Positions 10,925 to 21,110 are shown, numbered from the stretch's first letter. The stretch is DNA of 64,000 nucleotides from Undaria pinnatifida (GCA_012845835.1 JABAKD010000028.1:503501-567500); one strand, 5' to 3'. Numbers and translations are program-made. Notes: a model not told the origin generated them from the sequence alone.

Positions 10925-10940
10925 CCTGCCGACGACGCCA
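10925..10940 (-). promoter_or_regulatory. tRNA-Ser-type primer-binding site
   Basis: Two bases after the upstream LTR the minus strand reads TGGCGTCGTCGGCAGG. Its complement ends in CCA and closely resembles the 3' end of eukaryotic serine tRNAs (discriminator G, acceptor CGACGAC, T-arm CCTGC). The same 16-mer, with the same two-base spacing, is used by the TRIM at 13350-13807. Confidence 0.75.
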
Positions 10941-10942
10941 TT

Positions 10943-11212
10943 TGTAAGGTTATAGGTGGGGACACAGAGTGCCCCCTGCAGGTCTGCCAATTGAGCAGGT
11001 CCTCGGAGAGTACTCACCTTTTTTTCCCTTCGTAGAGACGTAGCTTTATTCGATTCCACCAGAGCCCCGGATAGCTTTTGAGATCGGAGGCACGTGCCTC
11101 CGATCTATTTCCTGACTTTCCCGAATATATAACGCCAACCTTATCATACGAAACCCATCCAAATGATCTCAAATTCGGATAATTACAGGCCTTTCGAGGC
11201 CGTATCTTAACA
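10943..11212 (-). repeat. 5' LTR of the chromovirus
   Basis: Starts TGTAAGGTTATAGGTGGGG and ends CGTATCTTAACA on the plus strand, the same ends as 4080-4348. The body contains the palindromic CGGAGGCACGTGCCTCCG. Confidence 0.92.
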
Positions 11213-11551
11213 CAGACTTGCCAAATTCCGAAAACGGTTTTGGCCCCGACAAAGTGCTATTATACCTCCAGATGCCGTAGAGCTCTCGCGCCTCCAAGTC
11301 AGGAGACCCAGAAAAAAATAGTGGACACATGCGACACGGTAGAAGACGCGTACACCGTTTCATAACCTCACTTGATACTAAAGTACTTGATATTTGAAAG
11401 TACTATCTACCTCACCCCCACAAACGTGTGTTTTTTTTTTGGAGTATTGTAGATAGACTGAACATGCAAAAACCGATCAATAAACCCATGACCCACACTG
11501 GCATACACAAAATATCATGTTGCGAAATATGAATGTCATCCCGACGATTTT

Positions 11552-11614
11552 GGAGGTTAACCCCTTTAGCACCCCAAAATCCCACCCTATTCTAAGTTCA
11601 ATTATATACTTGTG
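11552..11614 (-). mobile_element. Half of a TTAA MITE cut by the TRIM
   Basis: TTAACCCCTTTAGCACCCC, then CCCTATTCTAAGTTC, the reversed right half of the MITE. It stops exactly where the TRIM LTR begins at 11615. Confidence 0.55.
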
Positions 11615-12510
11615 TGTTATATGGTTTGGTTTGGGTAAGCGGTGGGTCAACCTTTTCCAAGTGGTCAAATAGACTCCAATCCTCCACTACTAATTCCTTA
11701 ACAAATGGCGTCGTCGGCATGACCATGGGTGTTGGGGATCGTGGGTTCAAATCCCACCATCCACCGATTGACACTAAACTTTTACGACTTTCCCCATCCA
11801 TGTCGAACTTGAATATCACTCTCCGGTATCCCCAGGAAATGAAACCGCTTCTTGGATATTGAAACACGTCCGCCCGTGTATCCGGCCGATATGGAAGTGT
11901 CGTGGTGCCGGAAGGTGTGAGAGAAGGGACGCAGGGGTATCAGCTGCGCTTGGAGACAGCACCGGTTCTTCATTGCAGATTTCTTGTTATTGGCGTTGAG
12001 CTATGAGAAGCTCGAGGAGACAGCAAAGGAGAAGGAGTGAGAGCATGGGGGTGGGGCGAGGCTAACAGAGTTCGCTTCACCCCAGCATTGCTGCTGTGCT
12101 CTCTTTTGGACCTTTACCTATGGAACGTACAAAGAACGCTCTCCTAGATGTTCTATATTCCCATGAGCGCTTAACGCGCTTACTTCTATCTATCTTGTCC
12201 AGAGGAGCACCGTTCCATTACCGAGAACGCTCTTGTTTCATAAGCTAGCTAGATTCTACGGGTTATCCGCTCCACTCACAATATCCCGTTTAAGATAATC
12301 TTCTTATGGCCAATAGACCATAGCTCTGCGGGCTATCTTATCGAATCTATTGCCAGCTATAATGACATTCTACTACACCGACCTGCTGTCCCGCCGCTTC
12401 GGCGGGGGGGAGGGAGTGTTAATACGGCTTTTAGTTTGGGTAGTTAAACCTACTGGTTAACCTTTTTTGCAAGTGGTCAAACGGACTAATGCCCCACTTA
12501 TTCCTAAACA
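11615..12510 (+). mobile_element. TRIM (miniature LTR element), copy 2
   Basis: The left LTR at 11615-11703 runs from TGTTATATGGTTTGG to TTCCTTAACA. Two bases later comes the primer-binding site TGGCGTCGTCGGCATG. The right LTR at 12417-12510 is preceded by the polypurine tract GGCGGGGGGGAGGGAG. The interior (about 710 bp) is longer than in copy 1 and has no coding capacity; 11880-12370 is extra sequence. The LTRs differ clearly from each other and the flanks do not match, so this is an older insertion. Confidence 0.8.
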
Positions 12511-12544
12511 TATAGTCTACCCGATGGACAATGCCACGGCCTAG

Positions 12545-12860
12545 GTACGAGTCGTTCCACGGTAGCCCCCTCAAACTTTTCTTCAATGGTCCCTGATCGC
12601 TAGTTTTGAAACCAGCTCCCGGGCCGTATCCCCCTGAAATACACAGCAGCAGCAGCGCCCCTTGCCACCCCGACGTCATCGTTCGATGTAGCCCCCTTTG
12701 CGAACAACGAAATATATGGATAGTAGGTGTGCATGTTTTTTAAAGCATTCTTCCTCACGAGTGTCGACCAGCCCTGAAACGTTCGTTTTGAAGAAAATCG
12801 CGTTGTTTAAATTAATGGGGGGGGGGGGGGCTAGATATCGTAGAATCAGTCGTTATACAT
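12545..12860 (+). repeat. Dispersed family B, copy 3
   Basis: Shares CCAGCTCCCGGGCCG, CTTCCTCACGAGTGTCGACC, GAAACGTTCGTTTTGAAGAA and ATCGTAGAATCAGTCG with 1165-1440 and 2365-2640. Confidence 0.7.
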
Positions 12861-12951
12861 CTCTACACCACATGTGTGTACTGCTGTAGTACACGAAAAG
12901 TATTGCGAAAAAAAAACAAGAAATATTTTTTTTTGGGACAAATTTTGTGGG

Positions 12952-13050
12952 TTAACGCCCCTTCGCAACTGGAAACCCGTTTTTCGGGGGACAAAATCAC
13001 TTGTAATTAGTGTGTGAAGGTGTTTTGGGGGCTCTAAATAAAGGGGTTAA
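12952..13050 (+). mobile_element. TTAA MITE, diverged full-length copy
   Basis: TTAA at both ends (12952-12955, 13047-13050). Inner marks AACTGGAAACCCG, TTAGTGTG and GGGGGCTCTAAA. Slightly expanded to 99 bp. Confidence 0.75.
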
Positions 13051-13164
13051 AGAACCCCGTCACTCACAAAAAAAAAGCCCAGAGTAGTACGCGTGCTATA
13101 TACGATAGTCTGTAGAGGTGCGCACCACTTTTTTTTTGAGGTTTATTCCTCGATTTTTGAGAGC

Positions 13165-13259
13165 TTAACCCCTTTACAACTGGAAACCCGTTTTTGGGGA
13201 CAAATAAAAATTACTTGGAATTAGTATAGGGAGGGGTTCGGGGGCTCTAAAGAGGTTAA
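13165..13259 (+). mobile_element. TTAA MITE, near-complete copy
   Basis: TTAACCCCTTTACAACTGG to GGGGGCTCTAAAGAGGTTAA, 95 bp. Intact TTAA at both ends and CCCCTTT/AAAGAGG terminal inverted bases. Confidence 0.82.
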
Positions 13260-13349
13260 GAAAGACCTCTCCCCAAAAAAACTGTTTTCTTGGGGGGGAG
13301 GGAGAAAAAAAACACTTCTTGTGACCGGATAAAAAAACACACACATCTG

Positions 13350-13438
13350 TGTTAAGGTATTAGTCTAGTGGGGTATTAGTCCGTTTGACCACTTGCAACT
13401 GGTTTACCAATAGCTTACCCAAACTAAGCCTTATAACA
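13350..13438 (-). repeat. TRIM copy 1, 3' LTR
   Basis: 89 bp, TG...CA ends; near-identical to 13724-13807 except for a small indel after GGTATTAG. Confidence 0.9.
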
Positions 13439-13723
13439 CTCTTCCCCCCCTGAAACAGCGGGATAGCAGGTCGGCCGGATATACGGGCGGACCTGTCATT
13501 TTTATCCAAGCCGTTTCATTCCCTGAGGTACCAGGGAGAGTGTTTTTCAAGTTCGACCATGGGGAAAATCTGAAAAGTTTATTATTGTGGATGGTGGGGA
13601 TCGAACCCACGACCCAAAAAACCCATGGTCTGTCGACGACGCCATTTGAAAAGTTTATTATTGTGGATGGTAGGGATCGAACCCACGACCCAAAAAACCC
13701 ATGGTCCTGCCGACGACGCCATT

Positions 13724-13807
13724 TGTTAAGGTATCAGTGGGGTATTATTTCGTTTGACCACTTGCAACTGGTTAACCAATAGCTTACCCAAACTAAGCCT
13801 TATAACA
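13724..13807 (-). repeat. TRIM copy 1, 5' LTR
   Basis: 84 bp, TG...CA ends, followed on the minus strand by AA and the primer-binding site. Confidence 0.9.
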
Positions 13808-13877
13808 TCTGGCCTCGAGGTAGGTACACATCGATCGAATCACATTGCAAAAAAAAAAAGTGTGCGCGTGTGAATTT

Positions 13878-14060
13878 TTTTCCCGACGATTTCTGTGTCA
13901 ACCCCTTTAGAGCCTCCGAACCCCTCCCTATACTAAATCCAAAAAATTTTGTCCCCAAAAACGGGTTTCTAGTTGTAAAGGGGTTAGGGAGCACCCCCCG
14001 TCATTCAGAAACCATTTCCGCCAAAAAGCGGTATACCTCTTATCATCGTAGCACGCGTCC
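13878..14060 (+). repeat. Family E copy carrying a TTAA MITE
   Basis: CCCGACGATTTCTGTG is followed by a reversed MITE (13898-13987: ACCCCTTTAGAGCC to TTGTAAAGGGGTTAG). Family E then resumes with CCCCGTCATTCAGAAACC. The uninterrupted copies at 1803 and 2090 show the pre-insertion form. Confidence 0.8.
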
Positions 14061-14133
14061 ACACAACACACAGCCAAAAAGTGCTATAAAATTGACGACT
14101 GGTTCTACGTTATATATACTTCGTATATTATAT

Positions 14134-14228
14134 AAAATGAAAATACACTCCAGCTGTGAGATCGAAGATTTTGTCGAAACTCATCTTTGCAAGCTAGCTG
14201 TGTGTGATACTTCGATCGCGCGTATTAC
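14134..14228 (+). repeat. Terminal module R1, left part (split by LTR element)
   Basis: AAAATACACTCCAGCTGTGA, GATCGAAGATTTTGTCGAAA, CTCATCTTTGCAAG, then GATCGCGCGTATTAC. The module resumes at 15619 with TTACGGGTTGTGTGTCCTCA. Confidence 0.85.
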
Positions 14229-15618
14229 TGTTAAGATACGGCCTCGAAAGGCCTGTAGGTATCCGAATTTGAGATCATTTGGATGGGTTTCGTATGATAA
14301 GGTTGGCGGTTTATGTTCGGGGAAGTTAGGAATTAGATCGGAGGCACGCGCCTCCGATCTCAGAAGCTATCCCGGGCTCTGTTGGAAACGAATAAAGCTA
14401 CATCTCTACGAAGGAACGAAAGTGAGTACTCTCCGAGGACCTGACGTAACGTAGACGAATCTCGAGGCGCGGCCGTGGCCAGTTGACTTCCAAGCCACCA
14501 CCGCTTCTCGATAGTTCTTCATTTTTTTGAGGTATGAGTTTTGCGTCTTTGCCTTTGGGTCGTTCGTAGTGTCCTGAGGGTCTTCATCGAGTTTTGGGGC
14601 GGTTCTTTCAAAAAAAAAATTATTTTCTGTCCTGCCGAACCCCCTGCTCAGTGCCGGGTCAGGGTTCGGGTAAAACGCCGCTATCTGAGGCGCAGGGCTG
14701 TCGCCTTTTTGTCATTGTTCAAATTCGCCCTGCCGACGCCCTCCTCAGCCCAGAGCCGGGGGGCGACCAGTGTACGGGTCTGTGTGTCTTCTTTTATGTT
14801 TTGTGTGTTGTATTTGTTCTGCTTTGTTTTTTTTTGTCGTCTAAATACTTCCTCCCCCAGCGGGGCAGTATGTGTTGACAACTTCCATCCCGGGTATTCG
14901 TCGTTTCCTCGTCTAACCCCCCGCCTTGCCGATGGCCCGCGGGAGGTTTTTCGCATTACTTCTCCCTTGTGTTAGCGCCTGTGTTCCCCTCCATATCGAC
15001 GAGGGCTCGCCTCGCCATAGTACTTTTTCTGTGGTTGGTTTACCGCAGAGCCTTTCCTGCCCCCCCCGCCACACCGGCGGCATGCGGCAGGTTCTAGAGC
15101 CTTTTCTGCCCCCCCCGCCACCCCGGCGGCATACGGCAGGTTTTTGATGGGTGACTATTGCCTTGCTGTAGGGTCTGCTTTTCTTTCTACTGCTTTTCTT
15201 CGCGTGTTCCTGGCTCCATAGCCAGACGGTTAGAGGTGTGGGAGTGGGGTTTGAGGAGCCGCATCTTCGACTCATGGTCTAGTTCGTAGAACCGGAGTTT
15301 CCCCGAATCTCCCATATTTCTGCATATGCGACTCATCAGGGTGGGCTAGTGTTAAGATACGGCCTCGAAAGGCCTGTAGGTATCCGAATTTGAGATCATT
15401 TGGATGGGTTTCGTATGATAAGGTTGGCGGTTTATGTTCGGGGAAGTTAGGAATTAGATCGGAGGCACGCGCCTCCGATCTCAGAAGCTATCCCGGGCTC
15501 TGGTGGAAACGAATAAAGCTACATCTCTACGAAGGAACGAAAGTGAGTACTCTCCGAAGACCTGCTCAATTGGCAGACCTGCAGGGGGCACTCTGTGTCC
15601 CCACCTATTATTTTCACA
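14229..15618 (+). mobile_element. Gag-pol-deleted chromovirus copy
   Basis: A truncated 5' LTR (14229 to about 14443, TGTTAAGATACGGCC...) is fused to the region just after the pol stop. The 3' noncoding part (to 15349) and a complete 3' LTR (15350-15618) follow. The target duplication is TTAC (14225-14228 and 15619-15622), or ATTAC if the terminal A is shared. The element sits inside repeat R1, whose two halves it separates. It has no coding capacity, so the fusion arose by a deletion that removed gag-pol. Confidence 0.88.
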
Positions 15619-15669
15619 TTACGGGTTGTGTGTCCTCATAATATTATATATGACGATTCGCATCCCTCC

Positions 15670-15895
15670 CGATAATAATGCTCAATGGCGGAGACAGTAC
15701 ATGGCCACATACATCACCTCGCATGCTGTATTTGGCAATACGTATCTCTTTCGTATAGTTAGCGATGTCAGAAAATAATGGTAACTGTATGATGGTGGTG
15801 ACAAACAGTGCATGACCACATCACCTCGCCTGTTGTATTTGACAATACGTATCTCTTTCTTATAATTAGCGATGTCAGAAAATAATGGTAACTAC
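15670..15895 (+). repeat. Tandem duplication, about 107 bp x 2
   Basis: GCGATGTCAGAAAATAATGG occurs at 15762 and 15869. The preceding ACATCACCTCGC and CAATACGTATCTCTTTC blocks are also duplicated. No coding content. Confidence 0.75.
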
Positions 15896-16100
15896 AAATA
15901 TTCTATAAAATATTCTAGCTTTCGATCCATGTATCATACAACAACGACTTATGAAGATTTAACACGTTATTTACTACACGTAAACACTGGGTTGCATGCT
16001 GCATCGAACATCAAACCTTCTAGAATAGTAAACATTACAAGCCAGATGATATAAAGGGATGTCTTATTGCTTCAATCGTCAGGTTTGTCCCATTTGAGGA
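15896..16100. other. AT-rich spacer, nothing recognised
   Basis: No gene or repeat seen. Confidence 0.4.
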
Positions 16101-17128
16101 TTTACAGTTTCCGCGCACATATTGAAATGTCCCGCCCCCCGCCCCCCCCCCCTCCCCTCCCCTGACCCTGACCCCTCTTGTTCATGAAAAACCCCAAGCC
16201 TTCCCCCCCCCCCCCCCGTCCCCCGATCCCCCCCCCCCCCCGCCTAGTTTGTCCAAACGCCCCACTCACAATCGAAATCGGCCAGAGTAATAAACACCTA
16301 TACGCAGTTGATATCACGTCATTATCTTTCTGACCATCCATGACGTAGTTTTCAAATCTTTTTCCCCCCCACCCCCCCCCTTCAACGCCCCCTCTTTTCC
16401 AACCACCCGCACGATCGCCTAGACCTAGCACCACGCGTACAACAAGCCCCTACATATCTTCGATCTCACAGCCGAAGTGTATTTGAATATTATTTGTGAC
16501 CTAAACCTGCTAAAAAATTCCCCCCCCCCCCCCCCCCCCCTCTCGCTCTCCCTTACTCAAACGCCCCACCAAATATCGAAATCCGCCAGATTAATAAACA
16601 CTTTACGCACAGGGTATCACCTCATTATCTTTCGAGAGCCATCCATGCCGCTTCTTTCCCCCCCCCCCCGCCCCGAACGCCCCCTTCTTCCCCATCACCC
16701 ACACCATCGCCTAGACCTAGCACCACACGTATAACAAACCCCTCACCTAAAACCCTTCCTTCCCCCCCCCCCCCCCCCCCCCGCCCCCCCCCGCCCCCTC
16801 CCCCGCCCCCCCCCCCGCCCCCACCCCCCACATTCCCCCCCCCCAACCCATCCCAACCCCACCCCCTCGAACACTTCACCCTCTCTCTACTCACTGATTG
16901 TACGACTTACCCCAGGATATACATGATAAACTGATGCATTACAAAACCGTCACATTTATCCCCTCAAAATAATGTATAGTTTCCACGCACATATTGAGCT
17001 GCCCCACACGCCCCACCCCCGCCCCAACCCCCCCCCCCCCCCCCCCCCAATAATAAACTGGTGCCAAAACCGTCAGATTTATCCCCTTGAAAGGACTATA
17101 ACTTACATGCACAAATTGCCGCCCCCTT

Positions 17129-17160
<32 letters not shown>

Positions 17161-17515
17161 AAACCCGCTCGCTTTTGATCAAAACCAGGCCCCCACGTCC
17201 TTCAAAACTCCGCCCCGCCACCGGTTATTCGACTTACAAGATTCACTTGATAAAAGGATACATTTCCCTCCACAGCTGTCAGATTTTGTCCCCCTCAGAA
17301 ACGGGTTTTATAGTTTCAGCGCACAGACTGACTAAAATCACCCTTTTGACCCTGATAGCTACACTGTAGTTGTAAGGGGAGTCGCCGACCTATATCCTTA
17401 ATGAGGACACACAACTCGTAATGCGCGCGATCGGAGTATCACACACAGCTTGCAAAGATGAGTTTCGACGAAATCTTCGATCTCACAGCTGGAGTGTATT
17501 TTCATTTTTCATAAT
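16100..17515 (-). repeat. R1 composite repeat, reverse orientation
   Basis: A series of degenerate modules of about 170-250 bp with long C runs (G runs on the minus strand). Each module carries CCGTCAGATTTATCCCCTT.A, TTTCC.CGCACA.ATTGAG and GATAAACTG.TGCAT. The end near 17400-17515 is the R1 terminal module (CTTGCAAAGATGAGTTTCGA, CTCACAGCTGGAGTGTATTT). The proline-, glycine- and leucine-rich frames crossing it are homopolymer artefacts. Confidence 0.7.
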
Positions 17516-17560
17516 ATATATAATATATATTATATATTATATATACTCCGTATATGTCTA
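17516..17560. repeat. AT-rich palindromic tract
   Basis: ATATATAATATATATTATAT-type self-complementary sequence directly beyond the R1 terminus. Confidence 0.7.
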
Positions 17561-17726
17561 GCTAGCTAGCCCCCTCTCAATACAGCATTTTTTTGTTTGT
17601 TTATAACTTCTTGAAACAAACGCGTCAGCTAGGTTAGTTCGATACATTTAGGGTCGATTTTGGACGCATGCCGCGATCGTCGAAGTAGCAATTTTTGTCT
17701 GAAATGTTGTCTGAATGACGGGGCTG

Positions 17727-18055
17727 TGTTAAGGTATTAGACTAGTGGGGTATTAGTCCGTTCGACCACTTGCAAAAGGTTAACCAATAGCTTACCCAAA
17801 CTAAGACTTACAACACTCGCCCCCCCTGAAACGGCGGGATAGCAGGTCGGCCGGATATGCGGGCGGACCTTTCAATATCCAAGCCGTTTCATTTCCTGAA
17901 AAGGTTAACCAGAAGCTTACCCACACTAAGTTTTTTTTTTTTTTTTTTTTTTTTTATCCTCCGGCGGATGGGGAAAAATAAAGCTTTAGCTCACCACACT
18001 TCCGCGTATTTTCATACGCGTCGTGTGTCGATTTAACTCAGTAAGCCTTATAACA
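17727..18055 (-). mobile_element. TRIM copy 3, internally rearranged
   Basis: An intact LTR (17727-17815) with its polypurine tract is followed by part of the interior. The second LTR is broken by a segment starting with a long T run at about 17931 and resumes as TAAGCCTTATAACA, ending at 18055. The 4-bp duplication GCTG flanks the whole (17723-17726, 18056-18059). Removing the element rejoins a family E sequence: CATTCAGACAA.. on one side, CTTAACCCGAAAAAATCGTC on the other. Confidence 0.82.
17935..18035. repeat. Dispersed family G, copy inside the TRIM
   Basis: TCCTCCGGCGGATGGGGAAA, AATAAAGCTTTAGCTCACCA, CACTTCCGCGTATTTTCATA. It is the uninterrupted form of the repeat that carries a MITE at 49190-49355 and 48065-48200. 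A diverged copy is at 36660-36770. Confidence 0.7.
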
Positions 18056-18059
18056 GCTG

Positions 18060-18434
18060 CTTAACCCGAAAAAATCGTCGGAAATTGACAAAAAAAGAAA
18101 AAAAAACGCATGATTCTCGCTGCTGCAGTACCTTGGCCACACGGGATATTTTATCCGGGGTGCACGCTGTATTATTTTCCTCTCAAACTAATCTGTTTTT
18201 GGGAGAGTGTCTTAAGCTCCCGAATCGAGAGGAACCTCAGAAAAAAAGAAAAAAAAAAGTGGTGCGCCTATATCTTTGCAAGGTGAGTGATATTTTTATA
18301 TATTATTATATACCTGGTATATAATTTTCTGCGAATACAAATTGGAGGAGTTGAATTGACACACATAGAGCATGCATGGAAATATGTGGAGTAGAAATCT
18401 CCTCCAGATGAAAAAATAAATCGCGCATAGTACC
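18060..18434. other. Intergenic, nothing recognised beyond family E remnants
   Basis: AAAAAATCGTCGGAAATTG at 18068 is the end of a family E copy. The rest shows only A runs. Confidence 0.4.
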
Positions 18435-18545
18435 GTAGTGGGGAGGGGGGAGAGGAGCCTGCTCATTTGACCCCGGACCTGAGAAACGTCTACAAGGGGG
18501 ACAAGCGGAAAAAGGGAAAGTTCGAAGATAACAGAAAGTGATGAG
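18435..18545 (+). repeat. Dispersed family S body
   Basis: GTAGTGGGGAGGGGGGAGAG, then CCCCGGACCTGAGAAACGTC. Matches 30000-30110 and 60692-60790. The 30-kb copy is preceded by a tRNA-like head. Confidence 0.65.
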
Positions 18546-18549
18546 CTAA

Positions 18550-19232
18550 AAAAAATGGAGCCTGGTCCTGTGACCACGGATTTGTGATTAAGCGAGCGAG
18601 TCGATGTGGCAACAACTCTTGACCTATCTATGGCGACCCATGTCTGGCGAACCGACGAGAGCGAGCGAGTGCCGTTTCGTCAAAAAAACCGTGAATATGA
18701 CAAAAGAGCGTGCAATCGCCACGCTACAAGCGTGTGTCGCCGAGCGCTCCGTACACTGCACAGTTCGGAGAGATACATCCTTCCGTCCACCCCGTAAGCA
18801 TGAGACGTTATTTCGTGTGCCCGATGCCGTGACCCCGTCACATAACTTAGACGAGACAAGGTTTCTCAATTAAGACAAATAATTCTTCCCAATTAAGACA
18901 AGTTTTTCTTCTTTCCCAAAGGTGTGAATAGTACGTGATGCGCGCTGTTTTGTGTCCTCTGGGCAGTCAGTGAGTGCGCCATTTTGCAAAAACCGCGATG
19001 ACGATGGTCCCCGACCAAGACGAATGCTTGCCAGCTTGCTACCCGAAGGTAACCCAAGAGTTAGGATCACCGTGAATTAGATCGATCATACCGTGTTTAA
19101 AAAAAATATCTACTGGTGACGGTATGTATCAACCAGCATCCTATAATTAATAAATACTAACACAATCGGTGTCAGAACTATAATATTACTACAACGGTGT
19201 GTTTAGTCGGGTACTTACACTTGAAGCGTACT
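18550..19232. other. Intergenic, no gene seen
   Basis: Begins with GGAGCCTGGTCCTGTGACCA, a motif shared with 44047, 52222, 53445 and 62720. Short frames at 18604-18873 overlap each other on both strands and show no domain. Confidence 0.4.
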
Positions 19233-19440
19233 GAGATACATGCCCGAGGATTACCCGGGTACATACCCGAGGATTACCCGGGTACATACCCGATGATTAC
19301 CCGGGTACATACGCGATGGAGCTACCCGGGTACATACCCGAGGATTACCCGGATACATACCCGAGGGGTGCCCGGGTACATATCCGACGAGTACCCGAGT
19401 ACATACCCGACGGGTACCCGAATACATACCAGAGTTTGAC
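19233..19440. repeat. 23-bp minisatellite
   Basis: About nine degenerate units of GATTACCCGGGTACATACCC plus GAG. The period is not a multiple of three, so the Tyr/Pro/Thr-rich frames are artefacts. Confidence 0.9.
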
Positions 19441-19934
19441 CCAAACAACTAGGTTCGGTACCCGGGTACCCCACAAGCAGCATATACCCTCTTCTAAACG
19501 CACCCTCGTACTATTAATACTAGTACCAATACAATCGGTGTCGGTACTACCACTGCCATGTATTCGGACCGTCAAAAGCTATACCGTCGAATCAGCACCA
19601 CGTACCCCTCCCCCTCCATGCGCTACAGCAAGGCCTAACACACCAAAACACACCGAGGTTGACCGAGATCGACACTCCTTTCGCAACTGTGACCCAAAAC
19701 CCGGAAAAAGCTCGTCACGCGACTCCCCCCCCCCCCTATGCCTGTCTCGGTACTCCCTAAAAGGCTTGCGATGGCAAACCCATACTAGTCGAGCGAAAAA
19801 CTCAAACCAGGGAGGGCAGGGGGGGAGGGGGAGGGGCGTTAATCAACACTTGGTACATCCAAATTCGCTACAAGTTTAGAGCGAATCCCAACAAATAAGG
19901 AGGAAACCCCGCAATTTTCCTTTCCCGAATCCCC

Positions 19935-20050
19935 CCCCACCCGGGTGCAATTTTTTTCTGCGTGGTCGGCGAAAACCCAACATACTCCGTACGGCGTTTG
20001 TCTGGATGCGAGGGTCAACGGTCTGAAGACTATGGCCATGCATGATGATG
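19935..20050 (-). repeat. Dispersed family C, reverse copy
   Basis: The reverse complement carries GCATGGCCATAG, GACC.TCGCATCC, and GTTTTCGCCGACCACGCAG. Matches 43262-43500, 33596-33822 and 20950-21110. Flanked by a C run. Confidence 0.6.
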
Positions 20051-20194
20051 CCCCCCCCCGCCCCCCCGCCCCCCCGCCCCCCCCGAATAATATATTTACC
20101 TTGCTTTGTTTACATTGCAGAACCTGTGTCCAGGACGGAAATACGACGATTATGACGCACTTCTAACCCAATCCTGCAGCACAATCGTAGAGCA

Positions 20195-20500
20195 CACGCA
20201 TTAGCACACACGTACGCAAACTCGTACGCACTCGGAACACGCGCGTAAGCACACTTCCAAGTACGTTCTTAAGCGTAAGCATACTCTTGACCACGCTCCT
20301 GAGCGTGATCGTAACCATATTCCTACGCACACTCCTAAGCACACTCCTAAGCACACTCCTAAGCACACTCCTAAGAGCACGTATAAGCACACTCCTACGC
20401 ACACTCCTAAGCGCACGTATAAGCACACTTGAAAGCACACCCCTACGCACACTTCTAAGCAGACTTCTAAGCGCACTTATAAGCACACTCCCCAGCGCAC
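20195..20500. repeat. 12-bp minisatellite (CACACTCCTAAG)n
   Basis: About 25 degenerate units. The 12-bp period keeps frames open on both strands (Leu/Ser/Thr or Val/Cys-rich), which explains several long but meaningless frames. Confidence 0.88.
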
Positions 20501-20949
20501 TCAACAAAGCGACCAACGAACCGAGGCACAAAAAACAAACAAAACAAAACCGAAGCATACCAAAAACAACCAGGAAACGGGTGAGATATTTGCTCGCGCC
20601 AATACCTACCGCTGAAAGCACACGCACTCAAAAGCGATCGTAACGCCTGCATGTGCTAGCAACACCTCAATCAACAACCGTCACAAGCCAGCAAAAAACC
20701 CAACTCACAACCACCACAAGCCAACAAAAAAGCCGATGGGCAACAAGTCTAGGTTGGGTTTGGGTAGAAAGAGAGAAGATTAAGGAGGGGGGTGGCGGGG
20801 GGGGGGGGGATACGACATCGTGAAAAACAAAGTACGTCACGCACATATACACAACCCTCTCTCCCCCCCCGCGCCTTCATTTCGATTGGACATGGAGAAG
20901 AGAAAGCAGGTGGGAGGCGGGAGGCGGTGTGTGTGTGGGGGGGTACTCA

Positions 20950-21110
20950 TTCCATCATTTCGTGCATACCCGTAGCCATACGACCATTTACCCACGTACT
21001 CCTGCAATTTCGGGACGGAGCACGTCGGGTTGTTCACCGACCGCTCAGACATCACGTGCACCAGGCGCGAAGCGCCGTGAGGTGGTCAGCGAGTCGCATG
21101 AAGGGGGGGG
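20950..21110 (+). repeat. Dispersed family C copy next to a G run
   Basis: CCGTAGCCATACGACC, GGGACGGAGCACGTCGGGTT, then GCACCAGGCGCGAAGCGCCG and GAGTCGCATGAAGG before a G run. Confidence 0.7.

Larger units (their letters stand above)
4080..11212 (-). mobile_element. Ty3-type chromovirus, decayed, with NADAR domain
   Basis: A 7.1-kb LTR retrotransposon read on the minus strand. Two LTRs of about 270 bp (10943-11212 upstream, 4080-4348 downstream) begin TG and end CA. A tRNA-type primer-binding site lies two bases inside the upstream LTR. Recognisable domains, in transcription order: a region of 233-bp tandem repeats where gag would be, NADAR, RNase H, a proline/serine tether with 12-residue repeats, integrase, chromodomain and a Tudor-like tail. 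The reverse-transcriptase palm motifs were not found, and there is only room for a deletion between NADAR and RNase H. Frameshifts and stops interrupt most domains, so this copy is dead. The flanks (GCCAG, CAGAC) give no clear target duplication. Confidence 0.9.
13350..13807 (-). mobile_element. TRIM (miniature LTR element), copy 1, complete
   Basis: A 458-bp element without coding capacity. Its LTRs lie at 13350-13438 and 13724-13807 and read TGTTAAGGTAT to CTTATAACA on the plus strand. Read on the minus strand, the primer-binding site (13706-13721, tRNA-Ser type) lies two bases after the first LTR, and the polypurine tract (CAGGGGGGGAAGAG, 13439-13452) abuts the second. The 4-bp target duplication TCTG flanks it at 13346-13349 and 13808-13811. 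The interior contains a tandem duplication of about 75 bp (13575-13720) that includes CGTGGGTTCGATCCCC, which looks like a tRNA B box. All hallmarks of a terminal-repeat retrotransposon in miniature are present. Confidence 0.92.

Noticed and set aside
13575-13720. tRNA genes in the TRIM interior
   Set aside because: Only a B-box-like TTCGATCC is present, duplicated with its surroundings. No cloverleaf can be drawn.
14541-14975. 144-residue frame in the truncated LTR element
   Set aside because: Corresponds to the 3' noncoding part of the chromovirus. The matching region at 4.4-5.2 kb does not keep the same frame intact.
16102-17178. Glycine-, proline- and leucine-rich frames
   Set aside because: Translations of C/G runs in the R1 composite.
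20163-20643. Leu/Arg- and Val/Cys-rich frames
   Set aside because: Products of the 12-bp minisatellite.
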